This document shows positions 27,866 through 36,917 of a stretch of DNA of 46,389 nucleotides, piece after piece; position 1 is the first letter of the stretch; every line of letters begins with the position of its first letter. The notes beneath the pieces are model-generated. The model ran no database searches, was not told where the DNA came from, and worked only from the letters and a program-made list of their open reading frames with translations. Source of the DNA: a bacterium (lineage in GTDB: Bacteria > Planctomycetota > Phycisphaerae > Phycisphaerales > SM1A02). Where the stretch lies: positions 1-46,389 of the forward strand of contig JAPOKA010000018.1 in the NCBI GenBank assembly GCA_029977865.1, written 5' to 3'. The position numbers and the translations under genes were made by a program.

Positions 27866-29092
27866 TCAGGGGGTGCCGACGGCCTCATCGAGGGCGTCGA
27901 GCGACTGGAAATGCCGTCCTTCGAGCATCTCGAGGCTGGCGCCTCCACCCGTCGAGACGTGGCTCAATCGCGATGCGAGCCCGAAGGTCTCGACCGCCGC
28001 CGCGGTGTCTCCGCCACCGGCGATGGTGACGCCTCCTGCGGCGGTCGCTGCGGCGACCGCCTCGCCGACGGCCCGAGTTCCGGCATCGAAGGGCGGCATC
28101 TCGAAGACCCCCATGGGACCATTCCAGACCACAGTCTTCGCAGCGCGAATCGCCTCCGCGAAGCGGGCGGCGCTCCGTGGACCGATGTCGAGCCCCATCC
28201 AGCCATCCGGGATTCCGCCCTCCACCGTCCGGGTGGGCGTCCCCGGCTCGAAGCGCTCGCCGCAGACGTGGTCCTCAGGAAGCAGGATCGACTTGCCCAA
28301 CTCCCCGGCCAAGGCCAGCACTCCGGCGGCCTCCTCTGCCATCGCCGGCTCGGTGCGACTCCCACCCACCGCCACGCCTTGGGCGGCGAGCAGGGTGTAG
28401 GCCATCGCGCCGCCGATCACCAGCGAGTCGACCTTGCCAAGCAGGTTGCGGATCGCACCGAGTTTGTCGGAGACCTTGGCCCCGCCGAGGATCGCCACGA
28501 AGGGATGCTCCGCCGCCGTGATCGCCTGCTGCAGGTAGCGAAGTTCGGCTTCGAGTAGGAATCCCGCGACGGCCGGCCGCGGCTTCATCGCCATCGGCAC
28601 CGCGAACATCGAGGCGTCGGTGCGGTGGCAGGTGCCGAAGGCGTCGTTGCAGTACGCGTCACCGAGGGCCGCAAGCCGCGCTGCGAAGGCCGCATCGCCC
28701 TTCTTCTCGCCCTTGTGGAACCGAAGATTCTCAAGCAGCAGCACCTCGCCGTCGCGAAGCGCCGCCACTGCCGCGGCCGCGGTGTCGTCGAGGCAGTCCC
28801 GACTCGGGAACGCGACGGTGGTCGCCGCCTCCTCCGAGAGCAGTTCCGCCAATCGCGCGGCCACCGGCTCGAGCGAGTGCTCGGCTTCGAATCCGGTGCC
28901 TGCGGGCCTTCCGAGGTGACTCATCAGCACCGCCCGCCCGCCCCTCGAAACCACCGAGCGGATGGTCGGCAGGGCGGCTCGGATTCGGCGGTCGTCGGTG
29001 ATGCGGCCGCCCTCGAGCGGCACGTTGAAGTCGACCCGCACCAGCACCCGCTTGCCGGCAACCTCGAGCGAGGCGATTGAACGCTTGGCCAT
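27866..29092 (-). CDS. pgk: phosphoglycerate kinase
   Basis: This 408-residue glycolytic enzyme transfers phosphate from 1,3-bisphosphoglycerate to ADP. Visible motifs are VLVRVDFNVPLEGG near the N-terminus, MSHLGRPAG, ENLRFHKGEKK, ILGGAKVSDKLG and the nucleotide loop VTIAGGGDTAAA with STGGGASLEMLEG near the end. The length is normal. The ATG at 29092 gives a standard start; the frame continues upstream without homology. The nearest gene upstream is the divergent miaA, and a GTATCAT promoter block lies about 46 nt before the start. Confidence 0.98.
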   Translation of the reverse strand: MAKRSIASLEVAGKRVLVRVDFNVPLEGGRITDDRRIRAALPTIRSVVSRGGRAVLMSHLGRPAGTGFEAEHSLEPVAARLAELLSEEAATTVAFPSRDCLDDTAAAAVAALRDGEVLLLENLRFHKGEKKGDAAFAARLAALGDAYCNDAFGTCHRTDASMFAVPMAMKPRPAVAGFLLEAELRYLQQAITAAEHPFVAILGGAKVSDKLGAIRNLLGKVDSLVIGGAMAYTLLAAQGVAVGGSRTEPAMAEEAAGVLALAGELGKSILLPEDHVCGERFEPGTPTRTVEGGIPDGWMGLDIGPRSAARFAEAIRAAKTVVWNGPMGVFEMPPFDAGTRAVGEAVAAATAAGGVTIAGGGDTAAAVETFGLASRLSHVSTGGGASLEMLEGRHFQSLDALDEAVGTP

Positions 29093-29137
29093 CGATGTGT
29101 GCTCCCGATCCGCGAGGAGGAGATCCGAACGTCCCCT

Positions 29138-29156
29138 CGGCGGGGCGAGATGATAC
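29138..29156 (-). promoter_or_regulatory. GTATCAT promoter block upstream of pgk
   Basis: GTATCATCTCGCCCCGCCG is identical at 18 of 19 positions to the block before mreB and contains the -10-like TATCAT (29150-29155). The predicted leader is about 50 nt. Confidence 0.5.
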
Positions 29157-29230
29157 GAATCGGAGTTCACGCCACCATCCCCGCCGCCGATCGAGGTTGG
29201 CGGCGGCACCATCACCTCGGCGCATCAGGC

Positions 29231-30199
29231 ATGCCCACCTCCAACGCCCCGATCCTCCTCGTGCTCGGCTGCACCGCGAGCGGCAAGAGCGAGTTGGCGT
29301 TGACCCTTGCGGAGTCGCTGCGGAGTGGGGCGATCGTCTCCGCGGATTCGATGCAGATCTGGCGCGGACTCGACATCGGGACCGCCAAGCCGAGCGCGGC
29401 CGAGCAGACTCGGGTGCCCCACCACCTCATCGACCTGGTCGATCCCCATGATCGCTCGGCTCGCTTCAACGTCGCGGAGTGGCTCGCCGCTGCTCAGTCC
29501 GCCATCGACGCTATCGCTGCCGGCGGCGGAACTCCCGTCGTGGTGGGTGGCACCAACCTCTACGCGCAGGCCTTGCTGCATGGGCTCTTCACCGCCCCGT
29601 CCAGCGAACCGGGCCTGCGTCAAGACCTCGAGTCGCTGGAGACGACGGCGCTTCGCGCGGAACTTCAACGCGTCGATCCCGAGTCCGCAGCGCGAATCCA
29701 CGCCGCGGACCGTCGCAGGATCCTGAGGGCGGTCGAGGTGCATCGCAGCACCGGCCGACCGCTCTCGGCCCTGCAGACCCAATGGAGCAGCGAGGACTCC
29801 CCGCTCGCAGCCAGGGTGCGGATCGTGGGGCTCGAGCGATCGACCGGCATTGCCAACGGTCGCATCAACCGCAGGGTCGCGGCGATGCTCGAGGCAGGCT
29901 GGCTCGAAGAGGTCAGGCGGCTCCTCGCTCGGGGCCCGCTCCATCGCCAGCCGGCAGAAGCGGTCGGCTACCGAGAACTCGCCGAGGTGCTCGCCGGGCG
30001 TCGCTCGATCGAGGACGCCACCGAGGCGATCAAGATCCGCACCCGCCGCTACGCCAAGCAACAACGGACGTGGATGAAGCGGTTTCGAGTCCGCCCGGGG
30101 TCGATCTGGATCGAGGCTGGGGACCGGTCAAGCGGCGACTTCTGCTCCGACGTCCTCGCCCGGCTCGAGTCGCTCCGCGGGGGTTCGAACCCGGATTGA
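29231..30199 (+). CDS. miaA: tRNA dimethylallyltransferase
   Basis: This 322-residue enzyme adds the isopentenyl group to A37 of tRNAs reading UNN codons, using DMAPP from the isoprenoid pathway. The P-loop LGCTASGKSEL, the DMAPP-site ADSMQIWRGLDIGTAKP, HHLIDLVDP and GGTNLYAQALLHGL are visible, as is the helical RRYAKQQRTWMKRF segment near the C-terminus. All are diagnostic for MiaA. The ATG at 29231 lies 10 residues before the P-loop; the frame upstream is non-coding. It is divergent from pgk. Confidence 0.97.
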   Translation: MPTSNAPILLVLGCTASGKSELALTLAESLRSGAIVSADSMQIWRGLDIGTAKPSAAEQTRVPHHLIDLVDPHDRSARFNVAEWLAAAQSAIDAIAAGGGTPVVVGGTNLYAQALLHGLFTAPSSEPGLRQDLESLETTALRAELQRVDPESAARIHAADRRRILRAVEVHRSTGRPLSALQTQWSSEDSPLAARVRIVGLERSTGIANGRINRRVAAMLEAGWLEEVRRLLARGPLHRQPAEAVGYRELAEVLAGRRSIEDATEAIKIRTRRYAKQQRTWMKRFRVRPGSIWIEAGDRSSGDFCSDVLARLESLRGGSNPD

Positions 30200-30289
30200 G
30201 GGGGGAGGTTCCGGGCTGGCGAAAAAATTCCGATGGGATTTCACCTTCGGTGAGGGCCCCTTCCGAGACTGAAACTGGGACTCGCCCGG

Positions 30290-30319
30290 TTGACGGGCCG
30301 CGGTGAAGACGGTTCCAAT
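30290..30319 (+). promoter_or_regulatory. weak promoter candidate for topA
   Basis: TTGACG (30290-30295) and TCCAAT (30314-30319) are 18 nt apart in the 252-base gap between miaA and topA. The -35 is good but the -10 is poor, and the leader would be about 125 nt. The rest of the gap shows only a short TCACC-TTC-GGTGA hairpin. Confidence 0.25.
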
Positions 30320-30451
30320 CCCGCCCCGATCCGGTCCGCAGCGAGGCCCTCGAGCCCTGCCGGCGGTGGGATCGGCGACCAAGGACGCATCGGAGGCGTT
30401 CCGGTCTTCTCGAACTTCGATCCACTGCTCCGACAGGATCTCGACCTCCCG

Positions 30452-33088
30452 ATGGCGACCCGCAAGAAGGCACCCACTCGCACCGCGACACCTCGAGCAG
30501 CGAGAGGCAGCAGCGCCGCCACCGCCACCGCGGGGCGGCAACTCGTGATCGTCGAGAGCCCCGCCAAGGCGAAGACGATCAACCGCTACCTCGGCCCCGG
30601 CTTCGTGGTGCAGGCCTCGGTCGGCCACATTCGCGACCTGCCGGCGAAGGCGGAGAAGGGCTCGAAGGCGCCGGTACCGGGAGTCGATCTCGAGACCTTC
30701 GATCCCACCTACGTCATCTCCCCCGACAAGCAGAAGACCGTCACCTCGCTGCGGAAGGCATGCCGCGAAGCGAGCGAGGTCTGGTTCGCGACCGACCTCG
30801 ACCGCGAGGGCGAGGCGATCGCCTGGCATCTCGCGGAAGTCCTCGGCATCGATCCCCGCACTGCGAAGCGGGTGATCTTCAACGCCATCACCAAGGATGA
30901 GATCAAGCGAGCATTCGACCATCCCCACGCCATCGATCTCGACAAGGTGAACGCGCAGCAGGCCCGCCGGATCCTCGACCGGATCGTCGGCTACCAGGTC
31001 TCGCCGCTCTTGTGGAAGAAGGTGGCGCGAGGGCTTTCCGCCGGGCGGGTGCAGTCGGTGGCGGTTCGTCTCGTGGTCGAGCGGGAGCAGGAGATCGCCG
31101 ACTTCGTCCCCGACGAGTCCTGGCGATTCACGGCGCGGCTCGCCGGTTCCGGCGTCGCGGCAACCCTTGCACCGCCGTTCGCGGCGCTGCTCGCCCAGGT
31201 CGACGACCGCGGAAAGGGCGTCTCGGTGAAGGATCGCCTGCGCTGGCTCGCCGAGCATGCGGCGATCGAGGCGGAGCTCATCGAACTCGACGGCGTGCCC
31301 TTCACGCTCGCGTGCAGCAAGGACGCGATTCGCGACCTTTCCGACGACGCCCGCCGCGTCGCGGAACGGGTCGGCCTGACTTCGGTTCGCGTCGAGCGCG
31401 AGCCGAACCCCGGCGGCAAGGGACCCGCCGCGATGCGGACCGCAGTGTCGGGCCAACTCGATCCCGCCGCGCGATACGCGGTCGAGAGCATCGAGCGCAA
31501 GCCGACCTCGGGCCGAACGCCCTCGCCCTTCATCACATCCACCCTTCAGATGGCGGCCTCGAGCGAGCTCTCCTTCGGCACCGACCGCACCATGCGGATC
31601 GCCCAGCAGCTCTACCAAGGGGTCAAGCTCGCCGGCGAAGGCGAAGTCGGCCTCATCACCTACATGCGGACCGACTCGACCCACCTCGCCCCCGAGGCGA
31701 TCGCGGCGGCGCGTTCGTACATCGGCGAGTCCTTCGGGGCGCGGTACCTGCCAGAGAAGCCGCGGAACTTCAGTTCGAGCAACAAGGACGCCCAGGAAGC
31801 CCACGAGGCGATCCGCCCGACCGACGTCACCCGGACCCCCGAGTCGGTGCGCGGCTCCCTGACCGAGGAACAGTTCAAGCTCTACCGCCTGGTCTGGAGT
31901 CGCTTCCTCGCCTGTCAGATGAATCCGCCGCAGTACGAATCGACCACGGTGCGGCTGGCGCGGACCGACCTGCCCGGAGCGGTGCTGCGGGCGACCGGAC
32001 GCGTGCTCGTCTTCGACGGGTCGCTGCGGGTCGGCGTGGGAATCGCCGGCGACGAGCCGGAGTTGCCCGCGCTGCGGCAGGGCGAGGAGCTCGCGCCTTT
32101 CTCGATCGAATCCGAGCAGGTCTTCACGAGCCCGCCACCGCGCTACAACGAAGCGTCGCTGGTCAAGAAGCTCGAGGAAGAAGGCATCGGACGTCCCTCC
32201 ACCTACGCGTCGATCATGAAGACGATCGTCGACCGCGAGTACGTCGAGCTGGCGGAGCGGCGCTTCCACGCCACCGACCTCGGCATCAAGGTCACCGAGA
32301 AGCTCATCGAGGGCTTTCCCGAGTTGATGGATGTCGGGTACACGCGGCAGATGGAGTCGGAACTCGACGCGGTCGAGGAGCAGCACCACGACTGGAAGCA
32401 GATGCTGCAGGCCTTCTACGGTCCCTTCCGCGAGGCGCTCGAACACGCCGGCGAGAAGATGACCCACGCTCGGGCGGAGATCGAGCCGGCGCCCTACGCC
32501 TGCCCGAAGTGCGGGCGACGGACGCAGTACCGCTTCGGCAAGAACGGGCGATTCCTCTCCTGCGGCGGCTATCCCGAGTGCGAGTATGCGGCGCCGGTCG
32601 ACCGGCAGGGCCGTCCGCTGCTCGAGGAGCGGGTCGATCTCAAGTGCCCCGAAGACGGCTCGCAGATGATCCTCCGCACGGGCCGCTTCGGAAAGTTCCT
32701 CGCGAGCGAGAACTACCCCAAGGTGAGGTTCGTGCTCAACCTCGACAAGAAGGGCAACCTCAAGTTCCCCGCGCCGCCGCCGGTGGTGACGGAACTCCCC
32801 TGCCCCAAGTGCAGCGCGCCGCTCAACCTTCGCGAAGGCAAGCGCGGCCCGTGGCTCGGCTGTTCGAAGTTCCCCAAGTGCCGCGGGCGCGAGGCGTGGA
32901 CCAAGGTCGACGAAGCCCAGAAGACGGCGCTCGAGAAGACCCTCGAGCAGCACATGGCGAAGCATCCGCCGCTTGTGGTCACCCGGCTCGACGGCACCCC
33001 GGTCGCCGAAGGCACGCCGATCGCAGCGCTCTCGCTGCCGGGAGCGGTGCAGGAACTCGAGATCCACGCGGAAGCCCGCGAGGGCTGA
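30452..33088 (+). CDS. topA: DNA topoisomerase I (type IA)
   Basis: This 878-residue enzyme relaxes negative supercoils. The TOPRIM domain starts with LVIVESPAKAKTI (Glu35) and continues with DLDREGEAIAWHL. The catalytic tyrosine is Y404 in LITYMRTDST. Three zinc-finger-like units follow at the C-terminus. The first (from C684) and third (from C784) have full CxxC...C...C sets, while the middle one (from KCPEDG) keeps the fold pattern but has lost most cysteines. A basic N-terminal tail (ATRKKAPTRTATPRAARG) precedes the TOPRIM domain. The ATG at 30452 is chosen; the upstream open frame is unlike TopA. Confidence 0.97.
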   Translation: MATRKKAPTRTATPRAARGSSAATATAGRQLVIVESPAKAKTINRYLGPGFVVQASVGHIRDLPAKAEKGSKAPVPGVDLETFDPTYVISPDKQKTVTSLRKACREASEVWFATDLDREGEAIAWHLAEVLGIDPRTAKRVIFNAITKDEIKRAFDHPHAIDLDKVNAQQARRILDRIVGYQVSPLLWKKVARGLSAGRVQSVAVRLVVEREQEIADFVPDESWRFTARLAGSGVAATLAPPFAALLAQVDDRGKGVSVKDRLRWLAEHAAIEAELIELDGVPFTLACSKDAIRDLSDDARRVAERVGLTSVRVEREPNPGGKGPAAMRTAVSGQLDPAARYAVESIERKPTSGRTPSPFITSTLQMAASSELSFGTDRTMRIAQQLYQGVKLAGEGEVGLITYMRTDSTHLAPEAIAAARSYIGESFGARYLPEKPRNFSSSNKDAQEAHEAIRPTDVTRTPESVRGSLTEEQFKLYRLVWSRFLACQMNPPQYESTTVRLARTDLPGAVLRATGRVLVFDGSLRVGVGIAGDEPELPALRQGEELAPFSIESEQVFTSPPPRYNEASLVKKLEEEGIGRPSTYASIMKTIVDREYVELAERRFHATDLGIKVTEKLIEGFPELMDVGYTRQMESELDAVEEQHHDWKQMLQAFYGPFREALEHAGEKMTHARAEIEPAPYACPKCGRRTQYRFGKNGRFLSCGGYPECEYAAPVDRQGRPLLEERVDLKCPEDGSQMILRTGRFGKFLASENYPKVRFVLNLDKKGNLKFPAPPPVVTELPCPKCSAPLNLREGKRGPWLGCSKFPKCRGREAWTKVDEAQKTALEKTLEQHMAKHPPLVVTRLDGTPVAEGTPIAALSLPGAVQELEIHAEAREG

Positions 33089-33128
33089 GACTCCGCTTCA
33101 AGGGTTCGCCGGCGGTGGCGGGGTCGGC

Positions 33129-34439
33129 TCAGGCCTCCTGCTTCCGACCTCCGGGATAGAAGACCAGGAGTGCCGCGAGGCACGCGACCGACATCCACAT
33201 CGGCACGCTGAAGAGCCGCGTGAAGTTCATGGCGGAGGTCTCCGGATCCAGCGCCCACGGACCGACGATGCTGCCCGCGAACCAGCTTCCCACGATGATG
33301 CCGATGCCGACGATCACGAGGTTGAAGAGGTTCTGCGCGGTCGCCCGCACATCGGGAGTGGTGCGTTCGTCGACCACCATGAAGGCCACGAAGATGAAGC
33401 AGCCGAAGCAGAGACCGTGCAGGGCGACGCCGAGGAGCACCGGCCCGAGTTCGGGGAAGTAGGCGAAGAGCGCCATGCGGGCGGCGTAGGCGACAAGGCC
33501 GATGGCGAGCAGGGTCTTGCGACTGAGCTTCGGTGCCAGCAGCGGCATCAGCGCCAGCACGCCGATCTCGGTCATCTGCCCGATGGTCATGAGTCCGCCG
33601 CCGCCCACCCCGAGCACGTTGTTCACCGCGCTCGCGAAGGCATCGGCGCCGGCGCTCTGCGCTGCGGCCTGTATGCCGCCGACGAAGTCGCTGGTGAACA
33701 CGAAGTAGAACTGGTGGATCATGCTGACCGGCACCGCGATCAGGAAGAGCGTGACGAGCGGCTGCAGCCGGATCTCGGCCAGCGCCGCCTTCCACGCCAT
33801 GCGGTCCTTCGCTTCGCCGCGGCCGGCGGGCGGCGTGTGGGGCAGCGTGAGGCAGTAGATCGCCATGGCCACGCCGAGGATGGCGCTCAACTGAAAGGCG
33901 AAGGCGCGACCGGCGTTCTGGGCGACCAGCAGCTCCTCGGCGCTGGCACCGTCGGGCGAGTGCATGCGCAGCAGCACCTGTCCCACCGCGATGCCGGCGA
34001 CGATCCAGCCGATCGTTCCCCAGAGGCGAACGGGGCCAAAGTCGCGATCGCGATTCTCGATGTGGGCGAAGGTCAGCGAGTTCGTCAGCGCGATCGTCGG
34101 GGCATAGACGAATCCGTAGAGGAAGCTCAGCGCCACGAACGAGCCGTAGGTCTCCACCGTGCCGAGCATCCACACCAGCACCGCACCGACGAGGTGACTC
34201 GCGAAGAGAAGCTTCTCGGTCGAGAAGAGGCGATCGGCGAGCTGGCCGGCGATGAACGGCCCGAAGATCGCGCCCACCGCTCCCGCCGCGAGGCAGTTGC
34301 CGGTCTGGGCGAGATCGAAACCCCGATGGCCCATGAGGAAGGGATAGAGGATCGGCAGCCACGCGCCCCAGATCGCGTACTGCAGGAACATCATCAGCGA
34401 GAGTCGGGTGCGGAGCATCGCGGGGCGGGCGTCGGCCAT
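33129..34439 (-). CDS. MFS transporter, nucleoside:H+ symporter-like
   Basis: This 436-residue membrane protein has about twelve hydrophobic helices. The first is LSLMMFLQYAIWGAWLPILYPFL, very like the NupG/XapB nucleoside-proton symporter branch. It has FGPFIAGQLADR in the helix 2-3 loop, the family counterpart of the MFS A-motif. VRLWGTIGWIVAGIAVG in the middle also fits. Likely cargo is nucleosides, but this is family inference. The ATG at 34439 has GGAG at good spacing; an alternative ATG lies at 34505. It is convergent with topA (40 bases between stops) and divergent from ispG. Confidence 0.88.
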   Translation of the reverse strand: MADARPAMLRTRLSLMMFLQYAIWGAWLPILYPFLMGHRGFDLAQTGNCLAAGAVGAIFGPFIAGQLADRLFSTEKLLFASHLVGAVLVWMLGTVETYGSFVALSFLYGFVYAPTIALTNSLTFAHIENRDRDFGPVRLWGTIGWIVAGIAVGQVLLRMHSPDGASAEELLVAQNAGRAFAFQLSAILGVAMAIYCLTLPHTPPAGRGEAKDRMAWKAALAEIRLQPLVTLFLIAVPVSMIHQFYFVFTSDFVGGIQAAAQSAGADAFASAVNNVLGVGGGGLMTIGQMTEIGVLALMPLLAPKLSRKTLLAIGLVAYAARMALFAYFPELGPVLLGVALHGLCFGCFIFVAFMVVDERTTPDVRATAQNLFNLVIVGIGIIVGSWFAGSIVGPWALDPETSAMNFTRLFSVPMWMSVACLAALLVFYPGGRKQEA

Positions 34440-34529
34440 GGGTGGATCTCCGGCCTCGACCGCGCGCTCACCACGCCGGTCGCGGATGTTGCGAAGGGTA
34501 ACCATCGGCGATCCGCTGCCAACGAGCCG

Positions 34530-34535
34530 TACAAT
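34530..34535 (+). promoter_or_regulatory. TACAAT -10 hexamer, probable leaderless promoter of ispG
   Basis: TACAAT, a near-consensus -10, stands 8 nt before the ispG ATG. No Shine-Dalgarno exists between them. A transcript starting at the usual distance would begin at or next to the start codon. Confidence 0.55.
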
Positions 34536-34543
34536 CCCGCCCC

Positions 34544-35800
34544 ATGACCCCCCGACGCCCCACCCGGCAGATCACCGTTGGCGACGACCGCACCGGCACG
34601 GTTCGGATCGGCGGCGACGCCCCCATCGCGGTCCAGACCATGACCGCGGGATTCACCCACGAGATCGATCGGACCGTGGCGGAGATCGAGCGGTACCGCG
34701 AGGCGGGAGCCGACGTGGTCCGCGTTGCGGTGCCAGAGCGAAAGGACACCGAGGCGCTGAGGGAGATCCTCGCCCAGACTCGCGTGCCGATCGTCGCGGA
34801 CGTCCACTTCCACTACAAGCGGGCGCTTGAGGCCATCGAAGCGGGCGTCCACAAGATCCGCCTCAACCCCGGCAACATCAGCGATCGCGAACAGGTCAAC
34901 GCGGTGATCGACGCCTGCAAGCAACGGGGCATCCCGATCCGCATCGGTGTCAACGAAGGCTCGATCATCGAGCGCAAGGACAAGCAGCGCCGCGCCGAGG
35001 AACTCGGCATGTACTTCGAGGGCCACCGCTCGGGCCACCTCCTCGCGTTGATGATCGCCAAGCTCGAGGAGTACCTCGACATCTTCGACGCCCGAGGGTT
35101 CCACGACGTCGCGATCAGCGCCAAGAGCATGGACGCGACGCTGGTGATCGACGCCTACACCGAGATCTCCAAGCGCTTCGACTATCCGCTGCATCTCGGA
35201 GTGACCCACGCCGGGCCGCGTTCGACCGGTGCCATTCGCTCGGTGGTCGCCCTCGGCACGCTCATCGCCAACGGCATCGGCGACACCATTCGCCTGAGCT
35301 ACGCGAGCGATCACATCGACGAGGTGAAGGACGGCCTCGAGATGCTCTACTCGCTTGGCAAGCGGACCCGCAAGGGCGCCGAACTCATCGCCTGCCCGAC
35401 CTGCGGCCGCATCCAGGTCGACCTCTTCTCGCTCGTCCAGGAGGTCGAGAAGCTCCTCGCGAAGGACATCGAGCTCCCGATCAAGGTCGCGGTGATGGGC
35501 TGCGTGGTGAACGGTCCCGGCGAGGCGGAAGGCGCCGACGTCGCGGTCTTCGCGGGCGACCGCCGCGGGATCATCTACGTGCAAGGCGAGAAGGTCGCCA
35601 ACGTCCCCGAGGCGGAGATCCTCCCGAAACTCCTCGAGGAGTGCCGCGGGTTCCAGGAGCGCGTCCGCCGCGGTGAGGCCAGGCTTGGGGAGAAGCGAGT
35701 CGACATCGTGCCGCCGGACCCGATCGGCGAGCTCGGCTCCGGGGTCGATCGAATCCGCGCGGGTCTCGTCGAGCAGGTGACGGTGGGTCGAAGCGGCTGA
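34544..35800 (+). CDS. ispG: (E)-4-hydroxy-3-methylbut-2-enyl-diphosphate synthase
   Basis: This 418-residue iron-sulfur enzyme makes HMBPP in the MEP isoprenoid pathway. The TIM-barrel part has VQTMTAGFTHEIDRTVAEIERYREAGADVVRVAVP, ADVHFHYKRALEA and KIRLNPGNI. The [4Fe-4S] ligands are C284 and C287 (CPTCGR) and C320 with the nearby Glu in GCVVNGPGEAE. It is the bacterial short form without the plant/Chlamydia insert. The neighbours downstream include ispA and dxs of the same pathway, not in one operon. Confidence 0.98.
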   Translation: MTPRRPTRQITVGDDRTGTVRIGGDAPIAVQTMTAGFTHEIDRTVAEIERYREAGADVVRVAVPERKDTEALREILAQTRVPIVADVHFHYKRALEAIEAGVHKIRLNPGNISDREQVNAVIDACKQRGIPIRIGVNEGSIIERKDKQRRAEELGMYFEGHRSGHLLALMIAKLEEYLDIFDARGFHDVAISAKSMDATLVIDAYTEISKRFDYPLHLGVTHAGPRSTGAIRSVVALGTLIANGIGDTIRLSYASDHIDEVKDGLEMLYSLGKRTRKGAELIACPTCGRIQVDLFSLVQEVEKLLAKDIELPIKVAVMGCVVNGPGEAEGADVAVFAGDRRGIIYVQGEKVANVPEAEILPKLLEECRGFQERVRRGEARLGEKRVDIVPPDPIGELGSGVDRIRAGLVEQVTVGRSG

Positions 35801-35896
35801 TGTGACAAGCCGTTTCGTCGGATCTGGCGGAGGAATCGGTCCGCCGCATCGTCACGACTTGAGACCCCGGGGGGACCCTCGGCCGCAGCGGCGCCG

Positions 35897-35902
35897 TATA
35901 GT
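35897..35902 (+). promoter_or_regulatory. TATAGT -10-like hexamer before the pseudopilin gene
   Basis: TATAGT lies 25 nt before the ATG at 35928, and an AAGGAG ribosome-binding site stands between them. No good -35 is found at normal spacing. Confidence 0.5.
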
Positions 35903-35927
35903 CGTCGGGAGAATCAAGGAGTCCTCA

Positions 35928-36896
35928 ATGCGCCACGCGACACGCCGCGGCTTCACCCTCATCGAGATCCTCGTCGTTGTCGCCGTGATTGCGTTGCTCA
36001 TCGGGAGCCTCGCGGTTGGACTGCAGGCCGCAGGCCGCAGCGCCCGCAAGGCCCGGGAACTGAACCTCGGACGGCAGATCGGCGCGGCTTGGAGCCAGTA
36101 TTCCACCTCGTACCAGGAACGGCTCCTGCCTGGCTGGCTCGAGCCGGAGGTGCAGCAGATGTGGAAGGTCAAGTACCGCGACAGTTCGGGAGACACCCTC
36201 GCTCCCGAGTTCTGCCGGAGTTATCCGTGGCGGCTGCTCTCGTACCTCGGCCACGATTTCGAGGCGATGTACGGCTATCTCGAGCGTGAAGATGACGACT
36301 GGAACGCGGTGCCCGGCATCGTCGCCAACAACCCAGCCTTCGGAATCAACGCGTACTACATGGGTGGGTGGTGGGAGCCCTACGACTCGGGTGATCCTGA
36401 TCAACCCCCCATGGCTCGACCGGTCTACGCGGATGCGAGCTACACCACCGCGAACGGGCTGCAGCGCCGCGGCGGACTCGTCTGCCGATCCATCGCGCAG
36501 ATCGGCCGCAGTTCGGAACTGATGGTCTTCACCTCGTCCTCGTACCGCGAACCTGGCTTCTACAAGGATCAGATCGACGAATCCTCGCCCGGCGCTGCTT
36601 GGGTGGTCCCGCCCAAGCTCGCTACCGAGCAGATCTGGCGTCCCTCCTACGGCAACTCGTTCGAGGAACTCACGGTCGGGACCGGCATGCTCGCCTCGGC
36701 CCTCGCGATCGGAATCCAGGTTGAGCAGGCGGAGGCGGTGCCGGCGCCCCGCATCAACAACTCCGTGGCCACTGTGCGTGCCGATCTCAGTTCCGACGAC
36801 ACAGGGCTCATCCAACTCCAGAAGATGTCGGCTTGGATCTCGGTCGCCGCCCAAGTGACCACCAACACGACCCAGTTCTTCCACAACGACGACTGA
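35928..36896 (+). CDS. type II/IV pseudopilin-like protein
   Basis: This 322-residue protein has a class III signal: a short basic leader (MRHATRRG) cut before FTLIEILVVVAVIALLIGSL, with the conserved Glu5 of the mature pilin. The long C-terminal domain (about 270 residues) is rich in aromatic residues and Ser, with no repeat and no recognised domain. Planctomycetes encode many such orphan pseudopilins, probably surface or secretion components. No other pilus or secretion gene lies nearby. AAGGAG at good spacing supports the start. Confidence 0.88.
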   Translation: MRHATRRGFTLIEILVVVAVIALLIGSLAVGLQAAGRSARKARELNLGRQIGAAWSQYSTSYQERLLPGWLEPEVQQMWKVKYRDSSGDTLAPEFCRSYPWRLLSYLGHDFEAMYGYLEREDDDWNAVPGIVANNPAFGINAYYMGGWWEPYDSGDPDQPPMARPVYADASYTTANGLQRRGGLVCRSIAQIGRSSELMVFTSSSYREPGFYKDQIDESSPGAAWVVPPKLATEQIWRPSYGNSFEELTVGTGMLASALAIGIQVEQAEAVPAPRINNSVATVRADLSSDDTGLIQLQKMSAWISVAAQVTTNTTQFFHNDD

Positions 36897-36917
36897 GACG
36901 GCGAGCGCCTTCGCGGA

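Noticed and set aside
30238-30256. Short hairpin TCACC-TTC-GGTGA as a terminator after miaA
   Set aside because: The stem is only five pairs and no T-run follows; it does not qualify as a terminator.
30128-33067. Long antisense open frame over topA, and similar ones over polA, dxs and the amine oxidase
   Set aside because: The sense frames carry diagnostic motifs, and the antisense products are repetitive Arg/Gly/Asp/Val-rich sequence with no recognisable fold.
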